Of a stretch of DNA of 64,000 nucleotides, positions 45,546-59,312 are shown piece after piece (within the stretch, counting starts at the first letter, position 1; every line of letters starts with the position of its first letter). Position numbers and translations under genes: made by a program. Location: contig NC_052032.1 of assembly GCF_015832195.1 (NCBI RefSeq), positions 3,664,618 to 3,728,617 on the forward strand, in the 5' to 3' direction. The notes below the pieces were generated by a model, which saw nothing but the letters and a program-made list of their open reading frames with translations, ran no database searches and was not told the origin of the DNA. This stretch comes from Motacilla alba alba (taxonomy: Eukaryota > Chordata > Aves > Passeriformes > Motacillidae).

Positions 45546-47941
45546 CCAGAGCACCCTTCCATCAACAGCCCCTGAAACACACACAGGTGGATCCGTGGAA
45601 CAGCCACCTCCCAGGTGTGAGGTCATGGGCAGGTAGATGAGGATGCCAGGGATGGTTTTCAGCTGGGAATAGCACAGTGAGAGCCCCAGCTCAACTCTGA
45701 CCATTCTGCCAGGGACTTTGTTCTTTCCACCTCACTCCTTGGAACCCCCAGGCCCCCTACACATGAAGAGAAGGGGAATGGAGATGATCACAGCCCACCA
45801 CTTGGGAGAAAAAACTCATTAAAACAACCCAACCATCACCCAGGAGCAATAAAGCCTTAGTAGAGACACATATTTCCCAAAAATGATGGTGCAACAACGG
45901 CCCCTCACAGGTGATGCTTCCAAGGCATGGTTACCCCAGCTCCAACATTTCTGGTCTGATTTCCCTGTGGTTTCAAGATCAATTGCAAAGCTGGGGCAAA
46001 GCACAACATATTCCAGACCCAGACCTTCTCTACTAAGCTCTTGTTTTTCCCCTCCTCCAAATTTTATTCAATACAGCTCTCAACAACATTAACATTAAAA
46101 ATAAAAATCTTTAGAAAAAAAAAAAAAAACTTTCCAAATATCTATATGTACATGGAAGTAGCACATCCTCTCAAGGGAGCCTGGCTAGGGAGTACCACAG
46201 GGAGCCAGCCCTGCCTCTGGCTGCTCTGGAAGTTAAATTCATCCCTACACACACAAGAGCTGTGCCTGTGCCAGCTCCCAGCCTCTTAATCTCTGCAGCA
46301 TCAGAGCAATTTTATCCCGTGGCAGACAAGCAAGGCAGGGCATGTAAATCAGGAGCAGCACGAGCGACCAGGGCTTTGCAGCATGACAGGAACAGCCAGG
46401 GCAGGGCAGGCGTTCCTTGGGCACCTGGGATGCCACGGCCCAGAGCTGCACTGAGCTCTACAGCAGAGCAGAGGCGTGGAAATGTTCCCTCTGCATTCCA
46501 TACAGAGCACCTGCAGCACGGCCCTGACTCCTAAACAGGAGCAGCTGCAAGGAGGTGGCAGTGCAAAGTGCAGATGACAGGATGAGCTGCCTCAGAAGTT
46601 CCCTGCGCCACAACCTGCCCCAGGAGGGGCCCAGCCCAGCACGCCCCACATCAGGATCCCCTCCTCTCCTGCAAAATTTTCCTAAGAGATGCAGGACTCG
46701 GGTTTCAGGACACTGCTCAGCTTGAGTTGCCCAATCTGCACGATGTGCACCATCAGGAAAGGTGTTTTGCTGTCCAGGAGATGCTCAGGGATCCCTGCAT
46801 GGCAGAGGAGCAGGGCTGGGTGAGCTGCCCAGGTTTATGCCCTGCAGTACCTGGGCACTTCAAGGACCAGAGGGATGAAGACCCACCATGGTCTTCCATG
46901 CCCAGAAACAAGAACCAGCACGGACACCTCAGCCGGGGAGAGCAGACATGAGTTTCCTTGGATTTGCACCATGCCTGATGCACGGGGACCTCAGAGCACC
47001 ACAGGAGCTCCCTGGCCTGAGCCACCCACACCCCCTGGCATTTCCTCAGAAACCCAGTTTGCAGGAGAGAGACCATGGCACACCAGAAGGGAGGCCAGGC
47101 CAGGTGACAAGGACACAGCAGAGCCACAAACTTCCCACACAACAAACCCCACTGCAAAGCCAGGTCTGGCTCATGTGCCAGCATCTTTACAGCAGAGACA
47201 GGGTTCTCATGGTCCTGAAGGGCTTCAGAACAACATTCCTGGATGTCATTGCTGGGAAAAAATCTTCTCCAAGGCCTTCACCACCAAATCCCTGGACTGC
47301 CCAGCTGGGTGTCACTCCTTTGTGCACTCTGCCACTGGAAAGGGCTGCAGGGCAGAGCACTCTGCACCCATGGGCACACAGGCACTCACTCTCCATGGAA
47401 AAGAAAAACCAAAGACATCCCAGATGCTCAAAAAAGGTCAGAGTGACAGAAAAAGCCTTGCAGGAGGAGCAGCTGTGCCAGCTGGAGCCAAGGAAGAGGT
47501 CCAGGCAGGCCTGGAGTGTGGATCTCCTGGCTGGGCTCACCTTGTATCTGCCCCCGGGAAATGTCCTGGGGAAAATAAACCTGTTGGCACGTTAAATAAA
47601 GATCTCTCTGCTTGGGAGAACCTACAAGAAGACATAAAGGCACAGAGGTTCCTGGTGTGCCATTCCCCCTCTGACTCAAGAATGACAGGGCTGGCTCAAG
47701 GGCTCCCAGCCCAGCTCCAGCTCCCACACCCTTTGGGGATGAGCCAGAGATCTCTGCTCTGCCAGTCACTGGGACAGTGGCCCCTGGGAAAGGCTGGGGG
47801 TGCCTTGCCAGGAGCTCATCACAGGCAGCTCAATTCCAACGTGCTCCTTTCGTCCCTGACCCCTTCCTGGCAGCTGCTTGTTTAACAACACCACACATGC
47901 CTGGAGAGCTTCCTGGGAAAAAAAAAGGGGGGAAAAAAAGA

Positions 47942-48250
47942 GTCAAACTTAGGAGGCGTTCAAGCCAGCCTCATTTTAATCTATTTTTCGTGTTAAATTA
48001 TCCAACTGAGGGAGCGGGAGAGAGAAAGGGGAAAGAAGGGATAATATGAGAAATGTTTTATTTGACAACGTGTCATTCGGAAACTGATTATTTCTGTCTC
48101 CGAGCTTTTTAATATTCCCAAACAATGGCCGAGCCGCGTGGGGATTTGGTATTCTAAGGCTGGATTTATAATACTCTGTTCTGCAGTGATAAGAACACGG
48201 GCCTTTAATCCTCTGAGCTGTGAACATGCATATTCTCCCACGTAATGTCC
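47942..48250. other. Unique AT-rich block, candidate conserved noncoding element
   Basis: No transposon signature is present. AACAATGG at 48121 is a full SOX-type site. TAAT or TTAA cores are frequent and intact CpG words ('gccgagccgcgtggggattt') sit among them. The flanks are ordinary GC-rich intron. An enhancer role is inference only. Confidence 0.35.
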
Positions 48251-49532
48251 TTCCTGCCACGCTCCTGCTGCCCTGGGCCGGCCGAGCAGGGGCCACCAGC
48301 ACCAGAGCATTGCCAAGACCCACAGGAGAGGAGAAGAAATAGGAGAAGGAAGATGGGGAGAAGAGGGATGGTGGGACCAACCCACGTGTGGAAAGAACTG
48401 CAGGGCTTGTGGCACCAGAGCAAAGCTCAGCTGAAGCTGAAGAGCAGCAAGGCTGGGAGTTATTTGAAGCCCAGAAGGAAAATCAATGGGAGAGGCCATC
48501 CTGAAGCCCAAGAGACTGGACCCTCACATAAATTATGAAGGCTGCCAAGCTGTTGGATTGCAGGGCCATCACTCTGTGGGAGTCCCTGAGATGCTGAACA
48601 ATTTCTGGGCAGCAAGAGGACACATTGCTGCTTTGAACACAACCCCCACCCTGCCCTACCAAGCCAGTGAAAGACAAGGGAGTCCCACTGCTGCTCTGGA
48701 GTCCAGACCAACTTCCTTGCAGCAGCCTGTGGCCTTTCCAGCTCTGCTCCCCACAGCAGTGGGATGTGCTGTGATCTCCTGCAGGAATCCCCTCTCCCTT
48801 GCAGTCACACAGTGACAGCCCAGCTATTCAGAAATCAAGCCCTGACAGTCTTTCAGCTGCCACACCAAAAGGGCTGAAGTCACAGAAGAAAACCCCAGGC
48901 TGGAGGGGATAGTTTGGGCTGGGCAGACCTCTTTTACCACAGCATCCCTTGTGTAGGTCAAAGCACGCCTAGTGCTAAACAGCACAGCACCCAAGTCTCT
49001 GCTGACCTAGGTCCCTGCCTCCCAACACCAATGCAAGGTTTTGTCCTCAGGCAAGAATATCCCTCTTTGTTTCCTAACTTGAGGCCATTTACTGTCCAAC
49101 ATTGTGCTGGCAACCAGCCCCACGGCTAGTGAGCTGCTGCTGGATGAAGCAGGGCTCCCACAGCCCCGGACATGGCTCCAAGGACAGTCCCCCAGGGCTG
49201 CTCAAGGATGCCCCAAGGGCTGAATGAGCCCCCAGGGCTGGAGCATCTCACCCCCTGCATCAGCCCAGCAGGCCAAGGTGAGCAATCAGGTACCAGCAAT
49301 AACCACACCACCCTCGGGGCTCTTCACACCTTTCCTTTCTTTTTTGGCTGTAAAGGTAATTAAACACTAGCACAATTTACCAAGGGGTGTAATGCATTAT
49401 CCATCACTGTCAATTTTATTTTTTTTTTTATTAAATCAAGGATGGATGTTTTTTGAAAGTCATACTTTATTTCAAATGAGAAAAAGAGGCTTCAAAGCAT
49501 TCTTGCACCCTGTGCAGCTCTGAGGGAACAGC

Positions 49533-49776
49533 AGATGATCCCACGGTCCTTTCTTGAATTCCCCTCACCCAAGAGATGATCCCACGGTCCTTTCCTGAAT
49601 TCCCCTCACCCAATAGATGATCCCATGGTCCTTTCTTGAATTCCCCTCACCCAAGAGATGATCCCATGGTCCTTTCCTGAATTCCCCTCACCCAAGAGAT
49701 GATCCCATGGTCCTTTCCTGAATTCCCCTCACCCAACAGATGATCCCATGGTCCTTTCCTGAATTCCCCTCACCCC
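49533..49776. repeat. 41-bp minisatellite, 6 copies
   Basis: The unit 'agatgatcccatggtccttt' plus 'cctgaattcccctcacccaag' repeats exactly every 41 bp from 49533 (starts at 49574, 49615, 49656, 49697, 49738). Units differ only at CAC/CAT, CTT/CCT and the last few bases, so homogenisation is recent. Each unit carries a GAATTC site. Confidence 0.96.
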
Positions 49777-50234
49777 AGTTTTGGCTTTCCCACAATTCAG
49801 CTCCACAGCATCTTATCTCTCCTCTGGGGCACTGCATCCCCTCCCAGGCAACCCAGACACACAAAGCACCACCAGACCTAGGATGCAAAGAGAGGTCAGG
49901 CAGAGCCACCCCCATCCACAAATCACAGCCAGCCCCTGCCCAAAGCCCCACATGCTGCAGGGCCAGTGATGAGTGGGCACCAGGCAGGGAAACTGAGGCA
50001 GAGCGTGGGGGTGGGACCAAGGACAGACAGCAAGCCAGCATGAAGGCTAGAGAGGAAGAGACAAACACCAGGGTTAAAATATATACATATATGTACTCCA
50101 AAAATATCTGGATCCAGTCCTGACTCCAGACCAGTCAACCCCACCTCTGTCTCTAAGAGACAAAGATGATACACAGGGCAAATCTCCTAAAATCCAACAT
50201 TTTCTCCCTGTAGATTTCAAATCCCCATTCTAGC

Positions 50235-50345
50235 ACAGCTTCACCAAGGTGCCTAACCACACAATCGACTTTAAGAATGTGTTTAATTCCCATTACAGTC
50301 CACGAGCCTAGAGCACATGCCTCAGTGCTTTGCTGAGCAGGGACA
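50235..50345. repeat. Ancient amniote repeat remnant
   Basis: The segments 'aaggtgcctaaccacacaat', 'gactttaagaatgtgtttaa', 'ttcccattacagtccacgag' and 'gtgctttgctgagcaggga' resemble the old 'aagtcccattgacttcaatg...gcttaagtgctttgctgaat' repeat seen in bird and reptile genomes. Order fits but divergence is high. Confidence 0.4.
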
Positions 50346-51040
50346 GCTCCTTGAATTGCAGCCCAAGGAGAACTGTATTACATCTCTTTTTTCCCTTCTT
50401 TCCACAGCTCACCACCTCCCTGAGCTACAGATATGATCGGGGCACTGCCTTCTGGGGGTGTTGTTATCACAACTGTGTCACCTGAGCCTGCCCAGAGGTG
50501 ACAGCACCCCTGAACCACCCTCTCTGAATGGGTGCAAGGAGCACAGGATGTGTCCCAGGGGTTTAAGAGGAAGGGTTCCCACAGGATGGCTCCATCCATG
50601 GCCTGCAGATCCTCCGACCATGCTGTACACCCACACACAGGGCATAGATTTCATCCTATATACAGTCCTGTAAAGTACAACACACACACAAGCAATGAGA
50701 GTTACAGTTGCTGTGGGAACCATAACTTTAAAATCTCTGACTCTTCCACAATAAAATAAAAAAAAACCAAAACAACAAAAAAAACACAAGTCAGACAAGT
50801 CACATTTTCATATAATATTTTTTTTAAGCCACGCTCAGTTTTGTTTTGCTGTTTCATCCAAGAAGGGAAACAAAAGAAGGAGTGAACCTGCCAATCAGCC
50901 TTTCTGTGCTGCTCAGACATGCAATGTGATGTTCCAGTAAATGTTTATTTGAAAGGTCTCCCAGGCACCGGCTGTGTGCAAGCACCAAAACACACAACCC
51001 TCAATCACAGCCAACGTGCCTGCGTGTCCCGAACTGCACA

Positions 51041-51310
51041 TCTCGCTAGGATAACAATTCAAAATGACTCCTAATCCATTTTTATTATGTAAAAAAAAGG
51101 CATTTATTTGCAGCAAGCTGAAAGAGGAGGGCTGGAGGTGATTTTATTAAGTACCTGATTGCTGGCTCTTTTTAAAGCCGGGGCGCAGATTGCATAAATT
51201 GTGATTTTAATGCGCGCTAAACGGTTCACCGGAATGGGCTGACCTGCTAACCCAGAGCCTGCCCTCAGAGAGGGAAGATTTTAAAATTCATAAGGTCTCC
51301 TGCGCTTGCG
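51041..51310. other. Unique AT-rich block, candidate conserved noncoding element
   Basis: The block combines runs such as 'gattgcataaattgtgattt' with intact CpG words 'taatgcgcgctaaacggttc', and no transposon match. CpGs kept inside an AT-rich segment are atypical of neutral intron. The call is inference only. Confidence 0.35.
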
Positions 51311-52080
51311 CTCATGTTTTCCTAATCTGGGCAGCCTGGGAGCACAAAGCTGAGACAAAAACAAAAGCTTTTCCTTGCCCCCGAGGAGTTTGAGATACAG
51401 AGCCCCAGTCGTGCTCCACGCTGAGCCAACAAGAGACCCCTGCACGTCTCCATCCCACTCAGCTCATTTCCACCCCACCCTGAACTGTGTGCCATCCCCA
51501 TTCCAAAGAGGAGGGGAAACTCGCCTGAATTAAGGAACACGACCTGGATTTTCAATAAAAGAGGCCGCCCCATCCGCTGTAAGTGTCTCCCAGTGCAGGT
51601 GAGGTTTCACCAGCCAGGACAACATGCTGCAGGCTGAGAGTGCCCAGGGCTGTGGCAGCACAGAAAGCACCTCCCAGAGAAACACAAGGCTAAAGGAACG
51701 TCCCTCAGGGCCACCCCTGACACAGTGTCCCTCCCTGCACCATCCTCAGCAAGAGCCCAAACCCTGATTGTCCATGGGAGCCCAGCTCAGGTGAGGAGCA
51801 TCCCCAAGCCACGGCCACAGCCCAGCAGAGGCAGCTCCTGCCAGGGAAAGGGCGAGTGGGAACCCACCCAAACAGACTGTGGGTGGCCCTAATGCCTTCC
51901 CAGCTGAGAGTGAAAAGCAGCAAAGCCCTCCAAGGCTCAGTTTAAGCCTGGTTTCACTGAATCCAACAGTAACACCTCCAGGGTTGGAAGGCACTTGCCA
52001 TGGGACCTCCCAAAGTCACAGCCACTGCAGGATCCCTGACCTCCCCAACCCTTTCCAAACAAAGGTTTAGCAAATGCTAA

Positions 52081-52400
52081 AAGAAAGGTTTCAAATTAGG
52101 AGGATTATTACAATATCCGCCAGCACAGCATTTGCTAGCAAGTAATGAAATATAATTAAAAGTAAAGAACACTTGTCAGATAAATGACAAACACGTACTG
52201 CTGTTGCAAAAGTACCTTTGCTTGTTTTTTTTAATAACTGTGTTTATCCGCTTCCTCACTAATTTGCAAAAAAATGCAGTTAATTCTCAGTGGATCTCGC
52301 AACCATTAGTGCGAATTAATGCTGTTCCCACTGTATATTCTGCATATATTAGAAAAAAGATTAATCTAATAAGAGATGCACATCTCCGGGTGAGGGAACA
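52081..52400. other. Unique AT-rich block, candidate conserved noncoding element
   Basis: About 300 bp of AT-rich unique sequence with at least five TAAT or ATTA cores ('tgcgaattaatgctgttccc', 'aagattaatctaataagaga') and two clusters of homeodomain-like sites. There is no transposon signature. A plus-strand open frame across part of it (52204-52569) looks like chance. This is the strongest of the composition-based regulatory candidates here. Confidence 0.35.
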
Positions 52401-53304
52401 CGAACACGATCACGTCGTGCCTGCGGCTCCCGAGCCCCTGGGAGGGACACGGTACAACACCCGTTCTGCTCAATTAACCAGCCACCTCTGGGGCTGCCAG
52501 ACCTTGGCCACTTGTCCAGAAAACGTGGCAGAGGTGCAGAAATTCACCACAAGTACAGGGACTTCTTAGAGAGCCAAACTCCACTGAGAGTGCAGGTCTC
52601 CTCTGCACTGGTTGTGCTGCTGCTCTACCCACGGTGAAGATGAGAGAGACGGGGAAAAGGGGTTTAGCATTCATTTATGGACTTCTCAGACAATTTCTGG
52701 AGATGATGAGAAGGTGCTATTGAACACACAGACAACAAGGAAAAAAGCTTGTTTTGTTGGCTGTGGTTTTCGGGTTTTTTTGGGTTTTTTTGGGAACAAT
52801 CCAGCCTACTGTGTAAAAAAAAAAAAATCAGAAGTAACAACCCGCAAAAAACAAACCCTGCCTTACCATATTTAAAGTGCAAACATTTCAACATAATGAA
52901 CATCCACAGCTGAATGAACACAAAACACAGCTTTCCAGAAGGAGAGGGAGGGTATTCAAACACATTATCAGGGATAAAGCCTCCCTGCACGTGCCCAGGT
53001 GGCATTTGGCATCTGAAGGTACCTTGGAATTCTGGTATCATAAGTCCCACTACAGGAGTTACACACCACAGCCCCCCAAAGCCTCCACTGGTACCTGGGG
53101 CATCACACACCAAAGAGAAAAAACAAACCAAACCTTAATTTTTATCAATTTTCATTTATGATTTGATAAGAAATTGAAAACTGTGCTGCCCTCCATGTAG
53201 AACAGAGTGGGGAGATCCAAGACTTTGATTTAAAGAGAAGATCCAAGACCTCAGGAGCCCTACAAGCCTCCTCTCCCAAAACACCACAGCTATTCCCAGC
53301 AGGC

Positions 53305-53400
53305 TCTTAAAAGCCCAGTTAAATACAGCACTTAACCACACACTTAACTCCCATTAACTTCACTGGAACCTTGCACTCAGATAAAATTTATCCCGTGTTT
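53305..53400. repeat. Possible ancient amniote repeat remnant
   Basis: 'cagcacttaaccacacactt' followed by 'aactcccattaacttcactg' and 'cagggctttttc' resembles half of the same old palindromic amniote repeat as at 50.2 kb. It is weak and could be chance. Confidence 0.3.
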
Positions 53401-56400
53401 CAGGGCTTTTTCATCTCCCAGAGCTTTTTCATCTCCCTGACAAGAACTGAGAGTTCCTTCATCCAGCTCTCCATGCGATGCCTCCAAACCACCTCGGGGC
53501 TCAGCACAGAGGAAAAACAAACCCATGGGGATGGGTTTTGCTCTACAGCTCCCATACTCACTGCTCACATGAGTCCACAGAAACCTGTTTGTTCTGCAGC
53601 ACGTTGTGATGAAACTGCTCCTTTTTCACCCAGCCCTCTTGCTGCATCAACTGGGAATATAGAAGTATGGCAATGCACCAGATTTGGTTTTTTCTTGTTA
53701 TTTGAAGGGTGCGAGAGCAGCAAACTCTTTCCTGGGAGAAGGGGGGACAAGGCACCCTGCCACTGGGCTGGGAAGGGAAAAGCTGGATTTACACCTCCCA
53801 AAGGGCCCTTTGAACCCCCAGCTCTGAAGAGCTCTGCACATCCTGAGGACAGTCCTCATCCCCAGCCTCCTGAAATTCAAGTCCTTTTTTTTCCCCCCAT
53901 ATGGATGCAGAACATTCAGGCCCACAGGAGGAAAGCAGAGGTGACAGCATGGCAGTGATGCCACCTGGGTGCCACCAAGATGACCTGCCACACTCCCTGG
54001 TATGCTACAAGGGGCTGAGACAATCTGAGACTCACACTCTCCATCCCACCTGGGAGCAGAGGGTTTGGAGTGGGATGCACGGATGGAGAACCGAGAGCTC
54101 CTTCCCAGATGGAGCGAGGATTGCAGGGCATGGCTGCTACAGCTGCTTCACCCAGCTCAGCTGCACCACGCCATGAGGGTGGTGGTGGTGGGAAGGCTGC
54201 AGCCCCCCCTCCCCAGGCAGCAGCAGCTGAGAAAGTGCCTGCTTTGAGCGGGAAAGGATTCATTTCAATTAAACCTGCCTGCTGCTCCAATCGAAACCAA
54301 TTAATTCTCCCCATCTGAAAGCTGATTAGCTGGGCTATCTGGGTAAATGGATAATAACAGGCTAAGAACCCCCTCCCCGTGCACACACCGGGGCTGCTGT
54401 CAGGTTTTTGACACAGGTTTTTGACACCGTGTCTGCAGCCTAATTGCAGCAGCTGCGAATAACTGTGGAGCAGATCCCAGCTCCGTCCCTGGCAGCAGGC
54501 AGGGACCAGGTGAGGATGGCCACTCCCGAGCCAGTCTGAGACCCCATTACTGCTCCCAGGTGTCCAGGAGGGCTCTGGGCAAGGAAAGCTGCTCCTCCAA
54601 CCCCAAAATCTCCCTCATCTCCCTGGAAGCTCTCCTGAGCATTGGGATGGCAGTTCCCAGCTCTCCATCCCCATCCCTTCCCCTGGCAGTAATTAGCCAG
54701 TGTTTAACTCTACTGCTCATCTGCCTTCCTGGTCCTTCTCCTCTAGAATGTTCTCCCACCCAGCACAGCCTGGGACAGACCCAGCAAGGTGCTGAGATCG
54801 ATGGGCAGAGCTCGGCACCTCACCCCAAACCAGCACAGTGCCCCCACTGAAGCATCCTGCACTAACCAGGCTCCTGAAGCTGCTCCAAGGCTCAGCCCCT
54901 GATGTCCTCTGGGAGCTCAAAGAGCTGAACCCAGCCATGGGGATGGCAGCCAGCAGGAGAGAGCAAGGGAAGGCACAAAGCTATCCCACCTTTCTCGTTC
55001 CCTCCAGTCCCCACGTCACCACTAATGCCACCTCAGCCCTGGTGGCACAGCCTGACTCTCCAGGTCCCAGAAAAGGGGCAACAATTGGGGAGCTAGGGCC
55101 TGGAATTCTCCATCTCTGCTCCCGAGCTTTTTTCCTTACAATTGGGAAGTGTTGATTAGCTAAAACCCACTTTTCCAATGTTGTATTTTTGGTTAAGAGC
55201 AAATGCTGAGCCAAATTGTTAACAGAGAAAAACAAAGACTCAATCCTGCTGCCATTTTCTAATCAAATTTCCTTTTACTAATTTGACAGGCCTGTTTTGA
55301 AAATTTAAATGTAAAGCTAAAATAAAGTTAGATTCCACAGCTAAACGGGAATGGAGACAAAATGTTTCAAATGCAAATAATAAAGTCCTTCTGCCCACAC
55401 CTTTGGGCTCTCAAAGCTCCTCTCCACTCCTTGTTTGTTGAGGACTGAGCTTTAGTTTAGTTTGCTCACTCCCCCCACATGCACAGGCATCCCCCAGCAG
55501 TTTGTTTTTAGATTTCCCTCTTTCCTTCCTGTAGGAGGCAGGAAAACAACTTCCACCCAGCTGCATCTCCTCGATGTGGTGCCCATCCTGCGGCTGGCCT
55601 GAGCTCCCATCTCACAGTTTATTCAACGCTCCCACCTTCAGGAGAGCTCTGCAAAAGAAACAGCTTGGCCTGAGGGGAAAGAATGTTTGGGAGATGAAGA
55701 TCCAGCCCTGTGTGCTCTCAGAGAGGCTCACCTGGGTGGCAAGGAGAGGAGGGAGCTCTGGGGTGGAGATAAGTGCCCTTGAGAGGCAGCACTGTCCTGC
55801 ACAACATCCCCACCTTTCAAACCCTCCCCTTGCTCCAAAGCCTCTTACTCCCCAGGGACTCAGCTGTTGTCCTCAACATCTGACCTTCTTTCAGGCTCTC
55901 ATCACTCGAGAGTAATTTCCCACAGAACAAAGGAAGCCAAAAAAAGAATGGAGTCTCTACTCCATGCTACAGACAGAGAGCTGCAAACTTGGTGGTTCAG
56001 CCTTTCTGGTCCATGGCTGTGATCCCTGGATAAGCCCTTGGAAAAGCTCCCTCAGGGAGCAGCCCCACCCGTGCTTCATGGCAGTGGGACTAGAACAAAT
56101 CCACAAATGCAAGGATAAATGCAGTAGAGTGTGCTGGCAAGCACAGAAGAGCAGCACGGTTACTGATCTAACACCAGGGGCCCTCACGAAAGCTGGACAG
56201 GAGCGTGGGTTTTAAAACCAGAGGCTGAATGTGCCTTGCACAGACCAAAGAGGAGCTCCAGGGAACTCAGAGCCTCAGCAATCCAGATGTCCTGTTCCTG
56301 CCTGAGGCACAAAGTGTCCCTGTCCCTGCAGGGACGGGCTGCTGGACAGAGAGGAATGGGCCTGGCATCACAGAGCAGGGCCATAACCCAGTGTTCAGAG

Positions 56401-59271
56401 GGCAGCTTGAAAAGAAAAACAGAAGTGCTTAGACCCCTCCTCTTCAGAAGCAGCAGCTCTGGTCACCCTCCACCCCTGGGGGGATGCCAGCCTGCATCCC
56501 TGCATGCTGCCAGGAGACAGAGACCTGCAGCGAAATCCTCAGAGCAAAACGTTCACAGGAAAAGGTTTCCATCCATCACTTCAAACCTCCTGCTCATTTA
56601 AATCTGTCCACACGGTGCAAAAGCTTTCTGAAATCCTGGGCTGCCGCAAAGCTGAGCTGGAGGCAGAGCACTGCTGGACCCTGATCCGTGTCAGACCAGG
56701 CAGGCTGAAACAGCGCCCACAGGGGCCGGGAATTCTTGCAGAACAGGACAGAGAAACATCCATCACCAGTGACAAAGGGCTATTGATCCTGCCCAGGGCA
56801 CTGAGCTGGATTCAATGACTGCTCCAAATCCCTTCCGCTCCGCAGATCCTATGGAAAAGCAAATCTTCATCCTGCAAAACCCCTGAGAATGAAGCGCTCC
56901 TTGGAGTGTCCCCAGGGATGGCAGTGCCATCGACAGGACAGGGCTGGCACTCTGAAGAAGCAACTCCCCCACTTAAACAAACAAGCCAAAAACAATAAAA
57001 AAAAAAAAAAGGCAGAACAAAAAGCAAAGAAACAAAACCCTGCAGTCACACTTTCCACAGCCAAACCACTGCAGCGTTAACCTGAAAAACTTGTTTACGA
57101 GAACAAGGAGGAAAAGTTATCAGATGCACTCGTGCAGCCTGGGGCGTGCAGGTGAACCTTCCATCCACACCCACACCCCTGTCTCGGCCACCTCCCAGCC
57201 CCAGGGACCCAGGGCAGCATTCCTGAGTGCAGTGAGAGACACTGAGAGGTGCAAGGAGAGCCAGGGTCATTGGCTCATCCACTCAATGCTCCAGTTTTCA
57301 ATATTTGCACTGTCAGGATGTTTTGCAAACACAGATAATCGTTTAAAGCCAAAACTTCTTAGGAGAAAAAAATGCACGATTTGCAATTATCCCATTAATT
57401 AGGAGAAGAAGAAAGAAGTCCAGAATTTGTCTGCATGAAACAGAAAGGAGCAATGAAGTAGCTACACATGAATGTAGTTAAACTGAAAATTAAAGTCATG
57501 GTTCTTATTTCTGTGCATTGCACCCTTCAGATCCCAGCTTGGTAAAAAAAAAAATATATACATGCAGCTATATGGAGTTTCTATTTCATGGCTATACAGG
57601 CACACATGTGAACAGAGACATGGACTATCAAGCAGGGCTCTGGTCTCAGTCAGCTGCTGAAGGGTCCTGGTGGGACCAGGGGACTCGGGGGACCCCAAAG
57701 GTGAGATGCTGAACAAGGGAACTGATGTGGGAACTCACACCAGATGTACCACAGAGAAGGTCAGGGAAGCACATGGCCTGCACACAGGGTGCTGGAAGAG
57801 GATGACCTCACCCTCCTCAGCAGCTTTTAGGGCTGGTGCATCATTAGCCAGGTCTCCAGCTGCCCTCCCTCCAGGAGACCAGAGGATCAAGCGTGTTTTT
57901 CTCTACTATTATACAAAACATGAGCTTGTGTACATCCTCACATGTGATACAGCTTCAAGGCCACATGGTCAGCCCTCCAGGGCTTGTCTCAGCTCCCAGA
58001 GCCCTTCTCCAGGACAGCCACACTGCTGTCACCTCACTTGGGGACAGGCCTCTTGGTGGGCAAGAGACCTACTGAGTGATGCAGATCTGGGAAGACAACC
58101 CACCTTTCAAACGGAGTACATCTCCCAGAGAAGGTCAAGCTGTTCCCAAAATCAGGAGGGGTTTCACACTCAGCCCTTCAGCTTCTCCATATACCCACCA
58201 TGCTCATTCTCTACTCTTGTCCTGCACCCAGCCCCATTTCTCTCTTGCATTTCCACAAAGCCTGAAATCCCTTCTTGTTCCACTTCAGCATCACCATGAT
58301 CTGTGAGGGGGATCACAAGACCCCCTTCAGCTCCCTTCTCTGCAGAAACCCTCCGTGCCTTCCCCTCTCCCTTTTCCTTATCCCTCCCCATGTCAAACAA
58401 GGATGTTCCACAGCCTTGCCAAGTGCTTTGGGAAGAGCCTGAAGGATGCAGGAACAGTTCCTGAAGAGCACCTTTGTACTGGCTACTGCATCAGCTGCTG
58501 TCCTGACCAACATCCCACTGCTGCTGCCTGTCGTCTACAGGATGGGGGAAGCCAAAAACCAGACAAGGAAGACAGGAGGAGAAATACCTACCTATCTCCA
58601 GCTTCCCAGGCCCAGGAGCCAAGAGAATTTGAGGACAGACACAGCTCCAGCCCTGCACAATTATTTCACAAAAGGGGGAGCAGGGGATGAGCAGAAGCAC
58701 CCCAATAATACGAGAGCTCTCCCAGCTTTTTGAAGACATATGGCTCCTCTCCATACTTCAAGCAGTGACTCCTCCACGCTTCCAAATTACAGCTGCCTAA
58801 GCTGTTTCTGCAGATATTTCCTCTTTCTATGCAATCATTTGGCTAATAAGATGAGCAGGTTGGGCTCATTTATTTTGGACACTGTTCGTGGGTCATTAGC
58901 AGAAAGGCTAATCATTGCATTGGCAGAAAATATCACTTCTGCTTCAGAGCTGGCTGCACAGCACGGGGAGGGAGAGAGCAGGAGCCTGACAGAGCCTTTA
59001 AAAAAATAGTAATACAAAACCCAAGTTGCACTGCTGTAGAAGTGGAATTTTCCTCTGCTCTTTCCCAAGGTGCCTGCTGTTAGGATGAAGGGACAGACTT
59101 CAGTGCCCGAGGCAGCTCTGCGCTCCCTCTCCCACACACGTGCCGCCTCCAAGGGCCCAGAAAAGGAGGAGAAGGAGGAGAAGGAGCAATGCTGGCAGCA
59201 GCAGCCTGGCCTCCCTGAGCCACAGCAGCACAACACATCCTGGAGATGCTCAGCCCTGTGGGGAAGCATCG

Positions 59272-59312
59272 TCGTCCTCACCATTGTCATCCTCACCATT
59301 GTCATCCTCACC
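59272..59312. repeat. 15-bp tandem repeat, about 2.7 copies
   Basis: GTCATCCTCACCATT repeats in tandem with one variant GTCGTCCTC at the left end. It is a short local duplication. Confidence 0.9.

Noticed and set aside
46875..47885. 336-codon plus-strand open frame
   Set aside because: It lies in GC-rich intron, opposite to the host gene. The product has no recognisable domain, and its composition (Gly, Pro, Ser, Gln, His) is typical of random GC-rich sequence. A second overlapping 235-codon frame in another phase shows that stops are simply rare here.
51960..52010. CR1-like words 'cctccagggttggaaggcac'
   Set aside because: Only one short segment matches and the neighbouring consensus blocks are missing.
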